A program made the position numbers and the translations under genes. From Moesziomyces globuligerus (Eukaryota; Basidiomycota; Ustilaginomycetes; Ustilaginales; Ustilaginaceae): a stretch of 64,000 bases of DNA. Below are positions 40,817 through 50,344 of the stretch, piece by piece. The notes under the pieces are model-generated. The model was not told the DNA's origin, did not search any database, and saw only the letters and a program-made list of their open reading frames with translations. The DNA lies in assembly GCA_030849465.1 (NCBI GenBank), contig JARVLF010000007.1, positions 186,001-250,000 of the forward strand, in the 5' to 3' direction. Numbering within the stretch: the stretch's first letter is position 1; every line of letters starts with the position of its first letter.

Positions 40817-41066
40817 CTATGCGATGGTGCGCTTCAGATAGACATGCTGTTGCATTGGTGGCATCGAGTAAGGGTCGGTGGTGAGGACGGTCAGGAAGGC
40901 TGTGGCGTGCACGGGTGCGCGGGCCATGCTCAGGCGAGCCTTGTTTCCGTTCAGGGTCCAGAATTCGACAGCTGCCAGGCTGAAAAGTGGGGCCGAGAAA
41001 TTCACCACGTAATCCGAGTTGAGCTGCGGAGCGAGCGACCAACGTGCGGTGACGGCAGCACGCATG
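40817..41066 (-). CDS. Possible small protein of 82 residues, unrecognised
   Basis: An ORF beginning MRAAVTARWSLAPQL and ending HVYLKRTIA lies 25 bp upstream of the ChaN-like start on the same strand. The N-terminus is Arg/Ala/Ser-rich with no acidic residue in the first 17, resembling a mitochondrial presequence; the rest is soluble in character, with several aromatic residues. The ATG has A at -3. An in-frame non-ATG extension reaches 41113. No family is recognised; it could equally be a chance ORF in the leader. Confidence 0.25.
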
Positions 41067-41214
41067 ATGGCCACGCTTGAGCGCCTCCGGATCGACGCGC
41101 TGGGCCGATCCAAGCCGAAATCGGCTGCCCCCTTCGGAGCCCTCGCATTGGCACTCGCATTCGCCCTCGCACTCGAAAATCAGAACCGAGAAATCGCACG
41201 AATTTCCAGACCGA

Positions 41215-41240
41215 GGCCAGGCCAGGCCAGGCCAGGCCAG
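41215..41240. repeat. GGCCA tandem repeat
   Basis: Five consecutive GGCCA units in non-coding sequence. Confidence 0.85.
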
Positions 41241-41501
41241 CCCAAGTCAGGCTGGGCGTGGAGACGATAGCCGATGCTGCTGTTCAGGGCACGAGCCATG
41301 TCCAACGCCCATGCCATGCGGCAGCGAGCCAAGAAAAGCGCCGAGCAACCGTCGAGAGGCTGAGGCTGAGGCTGAGGCTGGTTGGGCTGTGCGGCACTGA
41401 CACAGCCGAACAAACCCAACCACGAACCTCGCTCGCACTCACTCGTCATCCTCTCGTCGTCCCTCTCCACCTGCGCATCCATCCACTTCTCCACGCCATC
41501 C

Positions 41502-41545
41502 TCCATCCATCCATCCGTCCCTCCCTCCCTCCCTCCCTCCTTTCC
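41502..41545. repeat. Pyrimidine tract of CCAT and CCCT units
   Basis: A run of CCATC then CCCTC units, almost purely pyrimidine, ends about 70 bp before the Ede1-like start and probably belongs to its promoter or leader. Confidence 0.7.
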
Positions 41546-41612
41546 CCTTGCAACACTACCATCCCCGTCAACGCTTGGGTCGCACTCGCCTCCCCACAGT
41601 CTCGCTTCTACA

Positions 41613-44600
41613 ATGCAGAGCCCCGCTCCAGCGGGCTCGGGCACGCCTACGCCTCCCATCGCCCTCTCGCCCGTCGAGAGGAGCGCCTTTGCCCACCTCT
41701 TCAACCTCGCAGATCCCGAACGCACCGGCATCGTCACCGGAGATGCCGCCGTCTCCTTCTTCGCCAAGTCCAAGCTGCCCCCTCCCGTGCTCGGTCAGAT
41801 CTGGGCCATGGCCGACAGTGCCAACAACGGCTTCCTCACCCCGCCTTCCTTCAGCATCGCCCTCCGCCTCATCGGTCATGCTCAGCGCGGTGAGCAGATC
41901 TCCGAGGCTTCCATCAAGCGCCCCGGTCTTCCCCCCACCATGGAGGGCGTCAACCTCCCGCTCACCGCACAGCTCACCGGCTCCCAGTCGGCCGCCGCCG
42001 GCGTCACAAACATGCCCGGCGTCATCGAGATCAAGCCCGAGGATCGTGCGCGCTACACGCGCATCTTTGCCAACTCAAGCCCCGTAGGTGGCCTCATCGA
42101 TGGCGATCGCGCAAAGGAGATCTTTGTCAAGTCAAAGCTGCCCTTCGACAAGCTCGGCGCCATCTGGAACCTCGCCGACACACAGGCTCGTGGCGCACTC
42201 GACCTCACCGACTTCATCATCGCCATGCACTTCATCCAGAACACCATGAACGGCTCGCTCAACTCCATCCCTGCTGCTCTCCCGCCCGGTCTCTACGATC
42301 AAGCAAAGGGCTCCGGCGGCGTCGGCTCCCGCGTCGTTCCCGGCTCCCCCTTGGCTGCACAGAACACTGGCGGATCCGCCTCCGGCTTCGCCTCGTCTAT
42401 GGGCGTGCAGCGCCAGATGACCGGCTCTTTTCCCGCTCCCTCTGCCTTCCAGTCGCCACAACAGACAATATCCGCCCCAGCTGCCACTTCTGCCCCCTCC
42501 ACCTCTGGTGCTGCTGCAGCTCCGTGGGACGTGACCCCGGAAGACAAGGCCCGCGCCGACCAGTTCTTCGACGGCCTCGACGTCTCCAAGGCAGGCCGTC
42601 TCGACGGCGCCACCGTGGTGCCCTTCTTCATGCAGAGCAAGCTCACCGAGGCTGTACTCGCCCACATCTGGGACCTCTCGGACATCACCCAGACCGGCAC
42701 GCTCTCCAAGGACGAGTTCGCCGTCGCCATGCACCTCATCAACGCCCAGCTCGCCGGCAAGCCCCTGCCCCAGGAACTGTCTCCCACCCTCGTTCCGCCT
42801 TCGATGCGTAGCATGGACCTCCCCACCGCCGTCAACCCGCAACAGTCCGACACCCAGAAGGACCTCTTCTCGCTCATGGACGACGACCCGCCGGCTCCGA
42901 CCATCTCGGCTTCGTCCGCCTTCATCACCCCTTCGCCCGCTGCGCCCGTCGTGCCCGCCGCGCGGAACCAGCCATTGGCAACCAGCACCCCCACCCAGGC
43001 AGCGCCATCTGCGTTTGCCAACCAGTCGCAGCGCTCGGCTCCCGGGCCTTTCGACGACGACTTCTTTGGCGGGGCCGGCGACATCCCCAATGCTGCGACC
43101 CAGTCGCAGCCCAGCCAGCCATTCGCAGCCGCGCTGTCTCCCGCTGCGACGGGCGGCAGCTTCGGCAGCGCCGCGGCCTTTCGTTCGCCCGGCGTCGCAT
43201 CGCCCGTCGGCGCCACTTCGCCCTCGGCGTCCACCGCTCGTCTCGGAAGCGCCTTTGGCGCAGGCGCTGCTGCCGTCGCCGCGGGAGCTGCCCTCGGCTC
43301 CGGCACGGCCGCCGACCAGGGCGCCGAATACGGCAACAAGTCGATCCAGCTCGAGAGCACCGAGAAGGCCGTATCCGACCTCCAAGCCAAGCGCTCCACG
43401 CTCGAGGGCTCTGCGGCCACCAATGCCTCGACGCTCGCCGAGCTCGAGTCGCGCCTCACCGCCGTGCGCGGACAGCACGACGCCGAGTCCAAGCTGGTCA
43501 AGGAGCTCGAGGAGCGCCACCAGACGCAGGCTGCCGAGCTCAAGACGCTGCGCGAGGACGTCATCCGCGAGGAGAGCGAGCTCAGCGCGCTCAAGGCCGA
43601 GAAGGACGAGCTGGAGCAGGCACTCATGCGCGACCGCGAGGATGTGCGCGACATGAAAAAGCGCATGAACGACGTTCAGACCGAGACCAAATCGCTCAAG
43701 GAGCAGCTCGAGAAGCTGCGCAAGGACGCAAGGCAGCAGAAGGGTCTGGTGGCCATCAGCAAGAAGCAGCTCGCCACCGCCGAGGCTGATCAGGACAAGA
43801 CAGCAGACGCGATCGAGGCTGTGCAGCGCGGAGAGCTCGGCGACGAGGTGGCGGCCGAGCACAGCGCAGTCCCAGCGTTCGGCGACTCGGTCACCAGTCC
43901 CGCTGCCAGCGTCCGCAGCACCAACCCCTTCGACCGCTTCGGGTCGGGCGCCACGGCTTCGCCCCAGCCCGGTACGCCTGCCCTGCCCTCCACAGGTGCA
44001 GGACACCATGCATCGGCCGGGACCGCGCTCGCCGCTGGCGCTGGTGCAGGTGCCGTGCTCGGTGGCGCAGTTGCCGTGGCCAGCCACCACGACAGCGGGG
44101 CTGCACCGCAGACAGTGGCCGCGGAGAGGGAGGCCCACGAGGCGGATCCCTTTGGCGTCCAGCACACCGAGCAGCAGGCTCAGCCTGCCCAGAGCCTGGG
44201 CTTCGACGACGCCTTTGCTGTTCCCGGCGATGCGGGCGTTGCTCCCTCCAACCAGTTCCACACTCAGGCCGCTTCGGCCGACTTTGACGACAGCTTTGGC
44301 GACGACTTTGGCGCCGCTGCGCCTGCCTCGACCGGCATCGTTGCCGATAAGGCTCCCGAACCCGCTGTGGCGGAGGAGCCGCACGGCGGAGAGTCGGCTG
44401 CGATCGGAGGGCTTGCAGCCGGTGCCGGTGTCGGCGCGATGGGTGCTGCGGCCGTGCACGCCGTGGAGCCTTCGCAGGATGCCCAGACGTCCGCTGCACC
44501 CGAGTATGACGCCGCACAGACCGAGGCGGCTGACTTGAATCGACCCGACGCGCCGGACGCCGACGAGTACAGCTCCGACGATGACGACGACGGACCCGAG

Positions 44601-46094
44601 GACGTCGGCGGCTACAAGCGAGGTGCAGCGGGTGAAGCGGGTGCGGCAGGTGCGGCGGACCGCTTCCCCGAGATCGAGGAAGCGACCCAGGACATCACCC
44701 CTGTGGCAGCTGAGCAGCGGGACGAGCACACGGTGCCAGGTGGATTGGAGGATGTCACGGCGACCGAGGTGCCTGCTTCTTCAGCTCCCGTCGATCCGTC
44801 TGCGGTTGGTGCTGTTGCGGAGCGCACGGTGTCGACGACTTCGATTGCGCCTGTCAGCCGTCAGGAGACGGGACCGAGCGAGCCCGCCGACGGCGCGGCT
44901 GGATCGACGGAGCACGCATCGGCGGCGGGGGCGGCCGCAGCCGGCGGCGTGGGTGTAGCGGCACTGGCGGCGGGCGCGGGTGCACTGACGCTGGGCGAGC
45001 GGGGTACGGCGGACGTGCAGCCGGCGCTGTCGTCGCCCACCGACGATGTGCCGCTAAGCCAGCTCGCTGCGGCGCAGGGCAGCAAGGTGGCCGAGGTGGG
45101 ACCGTCGGTCAGCCCGAGCTCGTCGATCAAGACGCGGAGGGCGCCTCCGCCCGCGCCTGTGCGCAGCGCTACCGCGCTCTCGGCGACATCCAACGCGCCG
45201 GCGATCGCGCCGACCGTTCTGGCCGCCGAGCCGGCGAGCGTGGGTGGCGCAGCGCCGGTCAAGCCCGTAGAGGGCGCGTCGACCAATCCGTTCGGCATGG
45301 ACGACTTTGGCGCCAAGCCGGCGGTGGGCGACAAGAGGGGCGTGGACAGTGGCAGCGGAAGCGGGTTCGACGATTTCGATTCCGCGTTCGAGGATCTCGG
45401 TCCGTCCGAGGCGGTGCCGACTGCAGGTGCGGCGGGCACGGCTCCGCAGCCTGGATTCGACGATGCCTTTGACAACGACTTTGACTTTGTGCCTTCGTTC
45501 AGCACGGGAGCTAGTGCCGGCGCTGCCGGCGCGGCTGGCGCGACGGCGGCGAAGGCGGCGCCCACGACTGCAACGTTGGGCGGACACAAGAACGCGTTTG
45601 ACGATTTCGATGCTGCTTTCGACAGCGCCCCTACCACCACCCCTGCTGCGAACACCACGACCGCTGCTGCGACGTCTATCGCTGTGCCTCCGGTCGGGGC
45701 GACGAGTGGCGGTGCATCGAACCCGGCGTCTGGCTTCAGCTTTGACGACGCGTTCGATCCTGCCGGTTCGGCGTCGAGCGCCGCGCCTGCTGCAGCGATT
45801 CCAACTGCGGCGACGGCGGGTGCGGTGAGTTCGCCAACGGCAGCCGAGGGGACGTATGCGCCTCCTCCAGGCCCGCCTCCTGGCTTCAATGCGCCGCCGG
45901 CGGTGCCTCCGCGTGCGAGCGCACGCACGGCCGCCGACGAGGCCGAAGACTACACGGGTGCGCTTCCCGACGATGCGGGCCCGGTCAAGCAGCTGTGCGG
46001 GATGGGCTTCACGCGCAAAGAGGTGATCTCGGCGCTGGAAAAGTCCAACTACCGCACCGAAAAGGCGCTCGAACGCCTGCTCGCCTCGGCGTAA
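41613..46094 (+). CDS. EDE1: Ede1/Eps15-like endocytic scaffold (three EH domains, coiled coil, UBA)
   Basis: A 1493-residue early endocytic scaffold. Three EH domains are clear: about 17-105 (FAKSKLPPPVLGQIWAMAD), 141-230 (FVKSKLPFDKLGAIWNLAD) and 306-395 (FMQSKLTEAVLAHIWDLSD), which bind NPF peptides. A coiled coil (about 576-733) follows, then a ~700-residue disordered region rich in Ala, Asp-Phe repeats (FDDAFD, FDDFD) and at least two NPF motifs of its own (STNPFDRF, STNPFGMDD). The last ~45 residues form a UBA domain (LCGMGFTRKEVISALEKSNY) for ubiquitinated cargo. The architecture equals yeast Ede1. ATG 41613 follows the pyrimidine-rich leader; the frame extends upstream to 41382 only as low-complexity leader. 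Confidence 0.95.
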   Translation: MQSPAPAGSGTPTPPIALSPVERSAFAHLFNLADPERTGIVTGDAAVSFFAKSKLPPPVLGQIWAMADSANNGFLTPPSFSIALRLIGHAQRGEQISEASIKRPGLPPTMEGVNLPLTAQLTGSQSAAAGVTNMPGVIEIKPEDRARYTRIFANSSPVGGLIDGDRAKEIFVKSKLPFDKLGAIWNLADTQARGALDLTDFIIAMHFIQNTMNGSLNSIPAALPPGLYDQAKGSGGVGSRVVPGSPLAAQNTGGSASGFASSMGVQRQMTGSFPAPSAFQSPQQTISAPAATSAPSTSGAAAAPWDVTPEDKARADQFFDGLDVSKAGRLDGATVVPFFMQSKLTEAVLAHIWDLSDITQTGTLSKDEFAVAMHLINAQLAGKPLPQELSPTLVPPSMRSMDLPTAVNPQQSDTQKDLFSLMDDDPPAPTISASSAFITPSPAAPVVPAARNQPLATSTPTQAAPSAFANQSQRSAPGPFDDDFFGGAGDIPNAATQSQPSQPFAAALSPAATGGSFGSAAAFRSPGVASPVGATSPSASTARLGSAFGAGAAAVAAGAALGSGTAADQGAEYGNKSIQLESTEKAVSDLQAKRSTLEGSAATNASTLAELESRLTAVRGQHDAESKLVKELEERHQTQAAELKTLREDVIREESELSALKAEKDELEQALMRDREDVRDMKKRMNDVQTETKSLKEQLEKLRKDARQQKGLVAISKKQLATAEADQDKTADAIEAVQRGELGDEVAAEHSAVPAFGDSVTSPAASVRSTNPFDRFGSGATASPQPGTPALPSTGAGHHASAGTALAAGAGAGAVLGGAVAVASHHDSGAAPQTVAAEREAHEADPFGVQHTEQQAQPAQSLGFDDAFAVPGDAGVAPSNQFHTQAASADFDDSFGDDFGAAAPASTGIVADKAPEPAVAEEPHGGESAAIGGLAAGAGVGAMGAAAVHAVEPSQDAQTSAAPEYDAAQTEAADLNRPDAPDADEYSSDDDDDGPEDVGGYKRGAAGEAGAAGAADRFPEIEEATQDITPVAAEQRDEHTVPGGLEDVTATEVPASSAPVDPSAVGAVAERTVSTTSIAPVSRQETGPSEPADGAAGSTEHASAAGAAAAGGVGVAALAAGAGALTLGERGTADVQPALSSPTDDVPLSQLAAAQGSKVAEVGPSVSPSSSIKTRRAPPPAPVRSATALSATSNAPAIAPTVLAAEPASVGGAAPVKPVEGASTNPFGMDDFGAKPAVGDKRGVDSGSGSGFDDFDSAFEDLGPSEAVPTAGAAGTAPQPGFDDAFDNDFDFVPSFSTGASAGAAGAAGATAAKAAPTTATLGGHKNAFDDFDAAFDSAPTTTPAANTTTAAATSIAVPPVGATSGGASNPASGFSFDDAFDPAGSASSAAPAAAIPTAATAGAVSSPTAAEGTYAPPPGPPPGFNAPPAVPPRASARTAADEAEDYTGALPDDAGPVKQLCGMGFTRKEVISALEKSNYRTEKALERLLASA

Positions 46095-46139
46095 GCATGT
46101 AGATAACAGCTCGGTGCGAAATGCGATTTGTGAGAAGGT

Positions 46140-46973
46140 CTACGTGTACAGGGATGTGTCTGCGGGTGCACCGAAGAGCGAAGACCATGAGCGGGGTTCT
46201 GAGAGCGACGACGGGGTGGGGGAGGGTGAGGAGGGCAGGAGGGAGAGAAGGGTGAGGGCGAGGGTGTGGGCGTCGGCGCGCGTGTCGCCTTCGGCGGCAA
46301 AGTAGAGGAGTGCTCCGAGCTCGAGCGTACCCGCGGTGTGCTGGAGCAGCTTGCGCGTGAGGAGCGATCCTGGAATCACCGGCACCTCGTTGTTGCCATT
46401 TGTGGAGGGAGGGGGTTGGAAGACGGGGAAGTTGACGAGGGTCTTGAGGAGTGGTGTGACGGGGTTTTGGGGGGGAGGACGAGGATGGGTGTGTTGAACT
46501 CGGCGTCTGTGCGAGCAGCTGCGTCGATGGACGAGATCCACAGCGTCTCGATCACCGCGCTCTCGCGAATCCACGCTGTGAGCGCAGCGATGTACTCGGC
46601 CGCGCGCGCCCGGTATACGGGCGACCGTTGCTGGATCACCACCAACCCAGACTCATTCGCATACACTACAACCCCAACATGTCAGCACCCAGACAACTCG
46701 GACAGGAACGCGAAGAGGAGGGAGCAACTTACCTTCTAGCGCGGTGGTGATATCTTGCGACTCGTCGCGCGAGTCCGAAGGACCGGCAAACGGGAAGCAG
46801 AACGAGGGGTCGATGCGGCCGATCTTGGTGAGCTCGAGTGCGGCGCTATGCAGCAGCAGATCGACGGCGAGCTGCGGCACCGAACCGATCGAGACGGCAG
46901 GCACCAGCAGCGTCGAGCCGCGCAGTCGCGTCGACGACGACGGCGTCAGCGGCGTGAAGAAGGCGCGCGACAT
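46140..46973 (-). CDS. ADD66: Proteasome assembly chaperone 2 (PSMG2/Add66-like), intron plus apparent frameshift
   Basis: Exon 1 is 46973-46733 and exon 2 is 46665-46140. Exon 1 encodes LLVPAVSIGSVPQLAVDLLLHS, matching the PSMG2 signature. The intron (46732-46666, 67 nt) has donor GTAAGT, acceptor TGTAG and an internal GCTGAC branch point; splicing gives TALE-VYANESG in frame. In exon 2 the first part (VIETLWISSID) is in one frame and the C-terminus (LELGALLYFAAEGDTRADA, then SWSSLFG) in another. The switch falls at a run of seven C (minus strand) at 46469-46475; one more C would join them. Without it the frame stops at 46376. With PSMG1 this chaperone builds the 20S alpha ring. Whether the shift is an assembly error or real is open. 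Confidence 0.8.
46666..46732 (-). other. Intron of the PSMG2-like gene
   Basis: 67-nt intron with GTAAGT donor, GTGCTGACATG branch region and TGTAG acceptor. Removal keeps the homologous frame. Confidence 0.85.
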
Positions 46974-47366
46974 GCTTCGGGGGTTCAAGAGACGAACGAC
47001 AAGGAGAGAGAGTCGAGCATCCCGTCCAAGCTACGAACGTGCAAGGTTGCGCAAGCTGTCAGACTGTGCTTGAAAGCGCGTGTCGAGGGCGAAAAGTACG
47101 TGTTAGAGCGAGGCTGCTGCGCGAGGGCCACGCATGTCACAGAGTGTGTTGGTCGCAGCGCAGAGCCAGACGGGCTTTGGGAAAGCTGAGAAACGCGCAG
47201 CCTGGCGAGCTAACCTCGATCACTCCACATTGCCAATTCCAACGCGCCAGCCCCGGCTACCAAGCTCGCATGGATCACCCTTGCTGCCAACAACATCATC
47301 ACCTCCAACCACACTTGACCCTCTTTTCCACCCCCTGCTACGCTAGGCTAGTGTGATATCGCGACA
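46974..47366. promoter_or_regulatory. Bidirectional promoter of PSMG2-like and PUP1 genes
   Basis: 393 bp between the two divergent start codons, the only regulatory space for both proteasome genes. It includes ATTGCCAATT, which contains a CCAAT box (about 47229-47238). I looked for the yeast Rpn4 element GGTGGCAAA on both strands and saw no exact copy. Confidence 0.55.
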
Positions 47367-48337
47367 ATGGCTGCGGCGACTGCGTCCACCTCTGCGCACG
47401 CAGGCTCGAGCTCCGGCTTCGACTTTAGCAACTATGCGCGCAACACCTTGCTGTCGTCGCAGGGCCTGGGAGGCTTTACGGCGACGTCGACGGGAACGAC
47501 GATCGTAGGCTGCGTGTTCAAGGACGGCGTGGTGCTGGGCGCCGATACGCGCGCGACCGAGGGACCGATCGTCGCGGACAAGAACTGCGAAAAGATCCAC
47601 TACATCTCGGACAACATCCGCTGCTGCGGCGCAGGCACCGCGGCGGACACCGAGTTTGTGACGCAGCTCATCTCGAGCAACATGCAGCTGCACGAGCTGC
47701 ACACCGGGCGCGCGCCGCGCGTGGTCACCGCCATGACCATGCTCAAGCAGCGCCTCTACCAGTACCAGGGCCACATTGGCGCTGCGCTCGTCCTCGGCGG
47801 ATACGACGCCACCGGCCCGCATCTCTTTACCGTCGCCCCGCACGGCTCCACCGACAAGCTGCCGTACGTCACCATGGGCTCGGGAAGCTTGGCCGCCATG
47901 GCCGTGTTCGAGTCGGGCTGGACCAAGGACATGGCCCGAGCCGATGCGATCCAGCTCGTCGCCGCCGCCATCAGCTCGGGCATCTTCAACGACCTCGGCT
48001 CCGGCAGCAACGTCGACGTCTGCATCATCGAAAAGCACAAGACAGAGTATCTGCGCAACTACGAGACGCCCAACGAAAGGGTCCAGAAGGAACAGCGCTA
48101 CAAGTTCGCCAGAGGCACCTCGGCTTGGACCAAGCAGCAGATCTATGACATGATCCAGAAACAAGGTACGTTGCATCCACTCGCCACACCGGCGCAGGGC
48201 AGAGTGGTGACAGTGGTCGACTGACACTGATTCGTGTGCGTGCGCTTGCAGATGTGCTCGAGATCGGAAACGACGCGCCCGTCCCTGTCGTCGCACCACC
48301 AGCAGGCGCCGCAGAGGAACGCATGGACACCTCCTAG
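47367..48337 (+). CDS. PUP1: 20S proteasome subunit beta 2 (trypsin-like)
   Basis: Exons 47367-48165 and 48252-48337, 294 residues. A 43-residue propeptide ends in STG before the autocatalytic Thr44 (TTIVG). Asp60 and Lys76 complete the catalytic triad at mature positions 17 and 33, with GADTRAT as in beta2. This subunit gives the core proteasome its trypsin-like activity. The intron near the 3' end (48166-48251, 86 nt; donor GTACGT, branch CTGAC, acceptor GCAG) is supported because splicing continues MIQKQ into [14 protein letters not shown] and ends at TAG. The C-terminal extension reaches around the neighbouring beta3 subunit in known structures. Unspliced RNA would end in a different 19-residue tail. 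Confidence 0.95.
48166..48251 (+). other. Intron of PUP1
   Basis: 86 nt with GTACGT donor, ACTGACACTGA branch region and TTGCAG acceptor. Confidence 0.9.
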
Positions 48338-48569
48338 TCCCCACCGCCCTGTTCCAATTCACTCGTCCCGCTACCACCACACCGCGCTGCATTCGCCTTG
48401 GCCGCGCCATATCTGCCCGTGGCACGTTTGAGCTCATGAGCGATCTACACCGACACGGCACCGAGAGGCTGCGAGACACACAAGAAGCAGCGAGAAGGCT
48501 GGTGTGAGCTGGGCCCCTCACGCTCAGGGATTGGCAGTTTGGAAGCCGTTTCGGATTTCCATTGGGCGT

Positions 48570-49820
48570 CTAGATATCTTGGACAACGACGGACCAGGGA
48601 TGGTCGACCTTTCCGAGCTGAATGTCGGTGATCCTAGCGAGCATGGCCTTTGCGATGGGGCCGATGCCGTCGCCCGCGGGGATCTTGATGTCCTTGCCCA
48701 TGTAGCCGACCCTATCGACGGGGCTGACGACGGCTGCGGTGCCTGCGCCAAACATCTCGAGCAGCTCGCCCGACTTTTCGGCCTGGATGAGTTCGTGGAT
48801 CGAGATCTCGCGTTCCGAGACCTGGAGGCCGTTGGGCAGGCTGTCGAGCGGATACTTGCCGTCCACATGGTCGCGGGCGATGTGGAGGATCGAGTCCCTC
48901 GTAACGCCGGGCAGGATCATACCGTTGAGCGGCGGCGTGACGAGTTCGACGCCGTCGCCCTTCTTGAGCGCGACAAAGAGGTTCATGGTGCCGACCTCGG
49001 TGAGCAGATGTTGGTCGCCAAAGAGCCAGAGGTTCTGCTGGTATCCTCGCTCGGCCGCCTCGAGCTGCGGCAGGATGCCGGGTGCGTAGTTGCCGCCGAG
49101 CTTGTACTGGCCCGTTCCGCCCGGCCAAGCGCGCACCTTGTTGGGGTCCGCCTCGAGCGCGACGGGCTTGAAGCCCGTCTTGTAGTACGGACCGACGGGC
49201 GAGCAGATGACAAAGAGGAGCGCGTCCTTTGTGGGATGCACACCGAGCGCCGCCTCGGTTCCGATGAGTGCCGGCCTGATGTAGAGCGAATGACCGGGCT
49301 CCGAGGGGATCCAGCCCTTGTCGAGAGCGACGAGCTTCTTGATGAGCTCGATGAGCTGCTCGCCCTCGAAGGTGGGCAGAGCGATGCGCGCCGCCGAGGT
49401 GTTCATGCGCTTCATGTTCATGTCCGGCCTGAACAGCCTCGTCCTCCCGTCGACGTCCTTGTAGGCCTTCATGCCTTCGAAGAGCGACGGCGCGTAGTGG
49501 AAGATGACCGCGCTCGGATCGAGCTGGAGCGGCGCGTAGGGGTGGATCTTGGGCACGTCCCAGCCGGTGGCGCTGTTCCAGGGGACCGAGAGCATGTGGT
49601 CGGAAAAGTTGGCGCCAAAGACGAGCGATTGCGAGGGCGGCGGCGTGCGCGGCGCGTTGGAGCGCGTGACGACGAGCGACGAGGCGTCGAGGTGCTTGCT
49701 GCCCGTCGCCTCGCCCGTCATGGGATCCATCGAGACGCTCGTCGACTGCCATCGCAGCGACAGCGAGGCGGGGCGCGTAGCAGCGCGTGCACGCAGCGCA
49801 GTGCGGGCAAAGGCGATCAT
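48570..49820 (-). CDS. BAT1: Mitochondrial branched-chain amino acid aminotransferase
   Basis: A 416-residue PLP fold-type IV aminotransferase that interconverts Leu, Ile and Val with their keto acids. The PLP-binding lysine is K240 in GGTGQYKLGGNYAPG. Family blocks FHYAPSLFEGMKAYK (108-121), RPDMNMKRMN (131-140), YIRPALIGTE (180-189) and EVGTMNLF are all present. The N-terminus (MIAFARTALRARAATR, then LRWQST) is Arg/Ala-rich without acids, a typical mitochondrial presequence, so this is probably the matrix isozyme. The start at 49820 is the first ATG giving that presequence; the frame remains open upstream but reads as leader. Converges with PUP1 and is divergent from RPB9. Confidence 0.95.
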   Translation of the reverse strand: MIAFARTALRARAATRPASLSLRWQSTSVSMDPMTGEATGSKHLDASSLVVTRSNAPRTPPPSQSLVFGANFSDHMLSVPWNSATGWDVPKIHPYAPLQLDPSAVIFHYAPSLFEGMKAYKDVDGRTRLFRPDMNMKRMNTSAARIALPTFEGEQLIELIKKLVALDKGWIPSEPGHSLYIRPALIGTEAALGVHPTKDALLFVICSPVGPYYKTGFKPVALEADPNKVRAWPGGTGQYKLGGNYAPGILPQLEAAERGYQQNLWLFGDQHLLTEVGTMNLFVALKKGDGVELVTPPLNGMILPGVTRDSILHIARDHVDGKYPLDSLPNGLQVSEREISIHELIQAEKSGELLEMFGAGTAAVVSPVDRVGYMGKDIKIPAGDGIGPIAKAMLARITDIQLGKVDHPWSVVVQDI

Positions 49821-50344
49821 GCTTGGCAGTCTAGCAAGATCGACCTGAGAAGATACCGAAGTGATGGTGGCTAGGAAAGAAAGGTCGAGGTGGGAATAGG
49901 CACGGTTGGAGCGTCGGTGAGTGCGAATCGGAAATGACTCGCGCGGCGCTGAGGTCGAGTCGGCTGCTGACCGAACAGACAGACGGCTTTGGCTGGTTGC
50001 GACGGCTATTTGGCAGGCCCAGCTCGACGTGGAATTTCGGCCATTTGGTCGGCTTTGCGCCGCTGCCATCCTGCCATCCTGCCATCCTGCCAGCTTGCTG
50101 CCATGCTCGATTCGGCCGAAACGAAGAAAGCGCGTCGGGAGGTCCATCCAACACCTCGGACTGCGCTCCTCGATCTCGCCTCTGCTCATCCCAGACGACA
50201 TCCACATCTCTGCTTGGCCGCCACTTTCGTCCGCACCCCTCTCGCGCATCGACCCTACCACTCGAGCTCTCCCTTTGCGTTCCAGTCTTTCCGTCGAGGC
50301 GCAGTCAGGGGCTTCGTTGTTCCACAAAGCAGGACCAAAGCGTC
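49821..50344. promoter_or_regulatory. Divergent promoter region, BAT1 / RPB9
   Basis: 524 bp between divergent genes. It contains a tandem CTGCCATC repeat (50063-50092) roughly mid-way. No TATA box is evident. Confidence 0.5.
50063..50092. repeat. CTGCCATC tandem repeat
   Basis: Three full 8-bp units plus a partial fourth inside the BAT1/RPB9 promoter region. Confidence 0.8.

Larger units (their letters stand above)
40792..41612. promoter_or_regulatory. Divergent region, ChaN-like / Ede1-like genes
   Basis: An 821-bp gap holding a possible small minus-strand ORF (40817-41066, listed separately), five GGCCA tandem units (41215-41240) and a pyrimidine-only tract directly upstream of the Ede1-like start (about 41502-41545). 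Confidence 0.5.

Noticed and set aside
42132..44729. An 865-residue minus-strand frame opposite the Ede1-like gene
   Set aside because: Gly/Arg/Val-rich mirror of a biased coding strand, no recognisable domain.
46469..46475. A second intron in the PSMG2-like gene to explain the frame change
   Set aside because: No GTRAG-type donor and properly spaced acceptor around the switch; a possible interval would be only about 38 nt. A homopolymer indel explains it better.
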